64,000 nucleotides of DNA from Apibacter mensalis. GTDB lineage: Bacteria; Bacteroidota; Bacteroidia; Flavobacteriales; Weeksellaceae. Below are positions 61,820 to 64,000 of the stretch, piece by piece. The notes under the pieces were generated by a model, which did no database searches, was not told the origin of the DNA, and worked only from the letters and a program-made list of their open reading frames with translations. A program made the translations under genes and the position numbers. Where the stretch lies: NCBI RefSeq assembly GCF_001418685.1, contig NZ_LIVM01000001.1, forward strand, positions 186,001 through 250,000, written 5' to 3'. Numbering within the stretch: position 1 is the stretch's first letter; each line of letters opens with the position of its first letter.

Positions 61820-63061
61820 ATGACAGAAAGTGGAAAGATAGAATTGATGTGTCCGGCGGGTAATTATGAATCACTACAGGCAGCCTTGGATAATGGAGCC
61901 GATTCAATTTATTTTGGAGTCGAGCAATTAAATATGCGTGCGCGTTCATCTGTTAATTTTACTTTAGAAGATCTGGAAGAGATTTCCAGAAGATGCTCTC
62001 AAAAAGGGGTACGAACCTATCTGACTTTAAACACTATTATTTATGATCACGACTTATCCATTATAAAAACAGTATTGGATAGAGCGAAATCTGCTTCTAT
62101 AACAGCAGTTATTGCTATGGATCAGGCTGTTATTGCTTATGCAAGACAAATTGGAATGGAGGTCCATATTTCAACACAAATAAACATTACCAATATTGAA
62201 ACTGTGAAATTTTATTCTTTATTTGCCGATACAATGGTTTTAAGTAGAGAATTGAGCTTAAATCAAGTAAAAAAGATTACTTCTCTAATTAATAAAGAAC
62301 AAATTAAAGGACCTAATGGAAAATTGGTTGAAATTGAGATTTTTGGACATGGTGCCTTATGCATGGCGGTATCAGGAAAATGCTATTTAAGCTTACATTC
62401 TCATAATTCTTCTGCTAATCGCGGTGCATGTAAACAAAACTGCAGAAAAAAATACACTGTTATTGATCAAGAATCCGGTTTTGAAATTGAAATTGATAAT
62501 GAATATATGATGTCTCCTAAAGACTTATGTACTATTGATTTTCTTGATCAAATAATTGATTCCGGGGTAAAAGTTCTTAAGATTGAAGGTAGAGGGCGTG
62601 CTCCTGAATATGTTGCTACTGTAACTAAGTGCTACCGAGAAGCTATTAATGCAATTGCATCCGGATCCTTTAATAATGAAGCTGTGAACGAATGGATGAA
62701 ACAATTGAAAACCGTATACAACCGTGGGTTTTGGAGCGGATATTATCTGGGACAGAAATTGGGTGAATGGTCAGATAACCCGGGTTCTAATGCAACTCAA
62801 AAAAAGGTTTATATTGGAAAAGGACGACATTTTTACCCAAAAACTAAAATCGGTGAATTTGAGATTGAAGCCTATAGCTTAACCATTGGAGATAAAATAT
62901 TAATTCAAGGACCTACCACCGGTGCTCAAGAAGCAGAAGTTATATCTATGATGGTAGATGACTTACCCGCTCAGGAAGCTAAAAAAGGAGACATACTTAC
63001 TTTACCTATTGGCTTTAAAATACGTCCGTCCGACAAATTATATAAGGTTGTCAAAGCATAA
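61820..63061 (+). CDS. Peptidase U32 family protein (TrhP/RlhA-like RNA hydroxylation factor)
   Basis: The 413-residue protein has the U32 pattern ELMCPAGNYESLQAALDNGADSIYFG (read in parts) and the four-cysteine block in GHGALCMAVSGKCYLSLHSHN and GACKQNCRKKY. IEGRGRAPEYVATVTKCYREA and a C-terminal domain for substrate binding follow. Members of this family make 5-hydroxyuridine in tRNA (TrhP) or 5-hydroxycytidine in 23S rRNA (RlhA), taking oxygen from prephenate or similar; protease activity is doubtful. The cysteines probably bind a metal or Fe-S cluster. A ferredoxin gene follows at 157 bases on the same strand. Confidence 0.88.
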   Translation: MTESGKIELMCPAGNYESLQAALDNGADSIYFGVEQLNMRARSSVNFTLEDLEEISRRCSQKGVRTYLTLNTIIYDHDLSIIKTVLDRAKSASITAVIAMDQAVIAYARQIGMEVHISTQINITNIETVKFYSLFADTMVLSRELSLNQVKKITSLINKEQIKGPNGKLVEIEIFGHGALCMAVSGKCYLSLHSHNSSANRGACKQNCRKKYTVIDQESGFEIEIDNEYMMSPKDLCTIDFLDQIIDSGVKVLKIEGRGRAPEYVATVTKCYREAINAIASGSFNNEAVNEWMKQLKTVYNRGFWSGYYLGQKLGEWSDNPGSNATQKKVYIGKGRHFYPKTKIGEFEIEAYSLTIGDKILIQGPTTGAQEAEVISMMVDDLPAQEAKKGDILTLPIGFKIRPSDKLYKVVKA

Positions 63062-63218
63062 ATTTGCACAAATTTTCTATTAAGTTTAAAATTATTAAAA
63101 AGTATTGCTGGTATCATGATAATTTATAACTTTTTTATGATCATAAATCCTTAAGTAATTCATACGTATTTATATTCGGCAAAAATCATCCTACTATAAT
63201 GAAATATTAAAATAAAAT

Positions 63219-63449
63219 ATGATAATTATTACATTACAAAGAGACAAATGTATAGGGTGCAATTATTGTTCAGAGTTTGATCCTGAAAATTTTCGTATGT
63301 CAAAGAAAGATGGGAAATCGGTTTTACTTAGATCTAAAGAAAAAAAGGGCTTTTTCACTCTTAAAAATCCGGACGATAATTGCCAGGAGGCTGCCGATAA
63401 AGCAGCAAAAGCATGTCCAGTAAAAATTATATCCGTTAAAAAAATATAA
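63219..63449 (+). CDS. 4Fe-4S ferredoxin
   Basis: The 76-residue ferredoxin has one cluster motif: CIGCNYC (Cys11, Cys14, Cys17) near the start and the final ligand in KACPVKI. An extra Cys in DDNCQEA may be structural. The FDPENFRMSKKDGKSVLL block is typical of the small Bacteroidota ferredoxin. It carries one low-potential electron. Its partner enzyme is not clear; the U32 protein upstream is a candidate by position only. Confidence 0.92.
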   Translation: MIIITLQRDKCIGCNYCSEFDPENFRMSKKDGKSVLLRSKEKKGFFTLKNPDDNCQEAADKAAKACPVKIISVKKI

Positions 63450-63454
63450 TATCA

Positions 63455-64000
63455 ATGCAAAAAAAAGAGGCTCGTAAAAAATTTTTAAAGTTAAGATCCT
63501 TACTTACAAATGATGAGATATTATACAAATCTGAGCAAATTTTTTTAGTGTGGAAAAAAACCATTTTATCTGATTACAATTCTTATCATATTTTCCTAAC
63601 TATTTCCGACAAGAATGAGATAGACACTTCTTTTATACTTAATTATTTGTGGATGAAGCAAAAAAAAGTTTATTGTTCTAAAGTAAACAATAATTCTTTA
63701 TTACATTATGAACTTACTCCTGAAACTAAACTTAAAAAGAATTGGTGGGGTATACCTGAACCTATGGATCAAAAAAATATATTGATTAAGAATATTGATT
63801 GCATTTTTACCCCTTTATTAGCCTATGATATTTTAGGAAACCGGGTAGGTTACGGCAAAGGATATTATGATAATTTTTTAAGAAACTATAACTTTTCAAC
63901 TAAAATTGGAGTTTCTTTTTTTGATCCTATTGAAGCAATTGAGGATATTACTACTTCGGATATACCTTTAGATTATATAATAACTCCCTCTTATTGTTCA
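63455..64000 (+). CDS. 5-formyltetrahydrofolate cyclo-ligase (3' end outside the window)
   Basis: A frame open from ATG 63455 to the window edge encodes 182 residues. The ATP/folate motif GYGKGYYDNFL and the block NIDCIFTPLLAYDILGNRVG match the family, as do the N-terminal charged helix and the terminal IPLDYIITP. The usual length is about 185-190 residues, so only a few codons and the stop are missing. It recycles 5-formyltetrahydrofolate to 5,10-methenyltetrahydrofolate. It starts 5 bases after the ferredoxin stop, suggesting cotranscription. Confidence 0.9.
   Translation, partial: MQKKEARKKFLKLRSLLTNDEILYKSEQIFLVWKKTILSDYNSYHIFLTISDKNEIDTSFILNYLWMKQKKVYCSKVNNNSLLHYELTPETKLKKNWWGIPEPMDQKNILIKNIDCIFTPLLAYDILGNRVGYGKGYYDNFLRNYNFSTKIGVSFFDPIEAIEDITTSDIPLDYIITPSYCS

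Noticed and set aside
63219-64000. A new ferredoxin-dependent pathway joining U32, ferredoxin and the folate enzyme
   Set aside because: The U32 gap is 157 bases and the folate enzyme needs no ferredoxin. Adjacency alone is not evidence.

Overview
The window is about 30% GC and reads as a chromosomal segment of a Bacteroidota bacterium of the class Flavobacteriia. Supporting signs are a fused ccoNO oxidase gene, GldH, an LptC lipoprotein, the Bat (aerotolerance) cluster, CoaX, OmpP1-like barrels, a carboxypeptidase-regulatory-domain outer membrane receptor, and many exact TAnnTTTG -7 promoter boxes just upstream of genes. The AT-richness and gene set would suit the Weeksellaceae (for example an Apibacter-like insect-gut member), but that placement is inference. 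No insertion sequence, prophage, CRISPR array, toxin-antitoxin or defence locus, or rRNA operon was seen.

Layout: 0.3-7.3 kb holds an orphan HlyD/MacA-type adaptor, recQ, ung, an acidic secreted protein, lptC and an outer membrane barrel protein. A tRNA-Phe lies at 7.46 kb, followed by about 0.9 kb of decayed DNA. An ABC-F ATPase follows. From 10.4 to 20.1 kb is a cbb3 oxidase module: a Crp-type regulator diverging from ccoI, ccoS, ccoNO, ccoQ, ccoP, ccoG, ccoH and a TauE/SafE-like membrane protein. It covers copper supply, oxidase subunits and assembly, and implies high-affinity, low-oxygen respiration. From 20.2 to 23.5 kb are MlaE/MlaF lipid-transport subunits and, convergent to them, manC and a SprT-like protein. 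From 23.6 to 27.7 kb are ricT, gldH and a class A penicillin-binding protein. From 28 to 34.6 kb are a LysE-type exporter, an outer membrane receptor, a second decayed stretch, an M1 peptidase and coaX. From 34.8 to 41.7 kb are a surface protein, hemE/hemD, an orphan ABC ATPase, topB and mscL.

From 41.8 to 46.2 kb an OmpP1-like barrel and an aromatic/GSR-repeat lipoprotein diverge from proS. From 46.3 to 50.8 kb are a stub of an outer membrane protein gene, waaA, rsmE, a SufT-like protein with a bacilliredoxin, rnpA, a tiny membrane protein and a MarC protein. From 50.9 to 58.4 kb is the complete seven-gene Bat operon (moxR, DUF58, a BatD-like anchor protein, batA, batB, batC, batD). From 58.5 to 64 kb are lipA, a glutaminyl cyclase lipoprotein with lgt and yidD, a U32 peptidase-family protein, a ferredoxin, and a 5-formyltetrahydrofolate cyclo-ligase that runs off the window.

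Most of the content is recognisable core or envelope biology, and I do not see a convincing new multi-gene system. The items most worth a second look are the aromatic/GSR-repeat lipoprotein, the Asp-to-Asn change in the first phosphate motif of CoaX, the monohaem CcoP, three eroded coding remnants, and a short structured repeat at about 34.66-34.70 kb.
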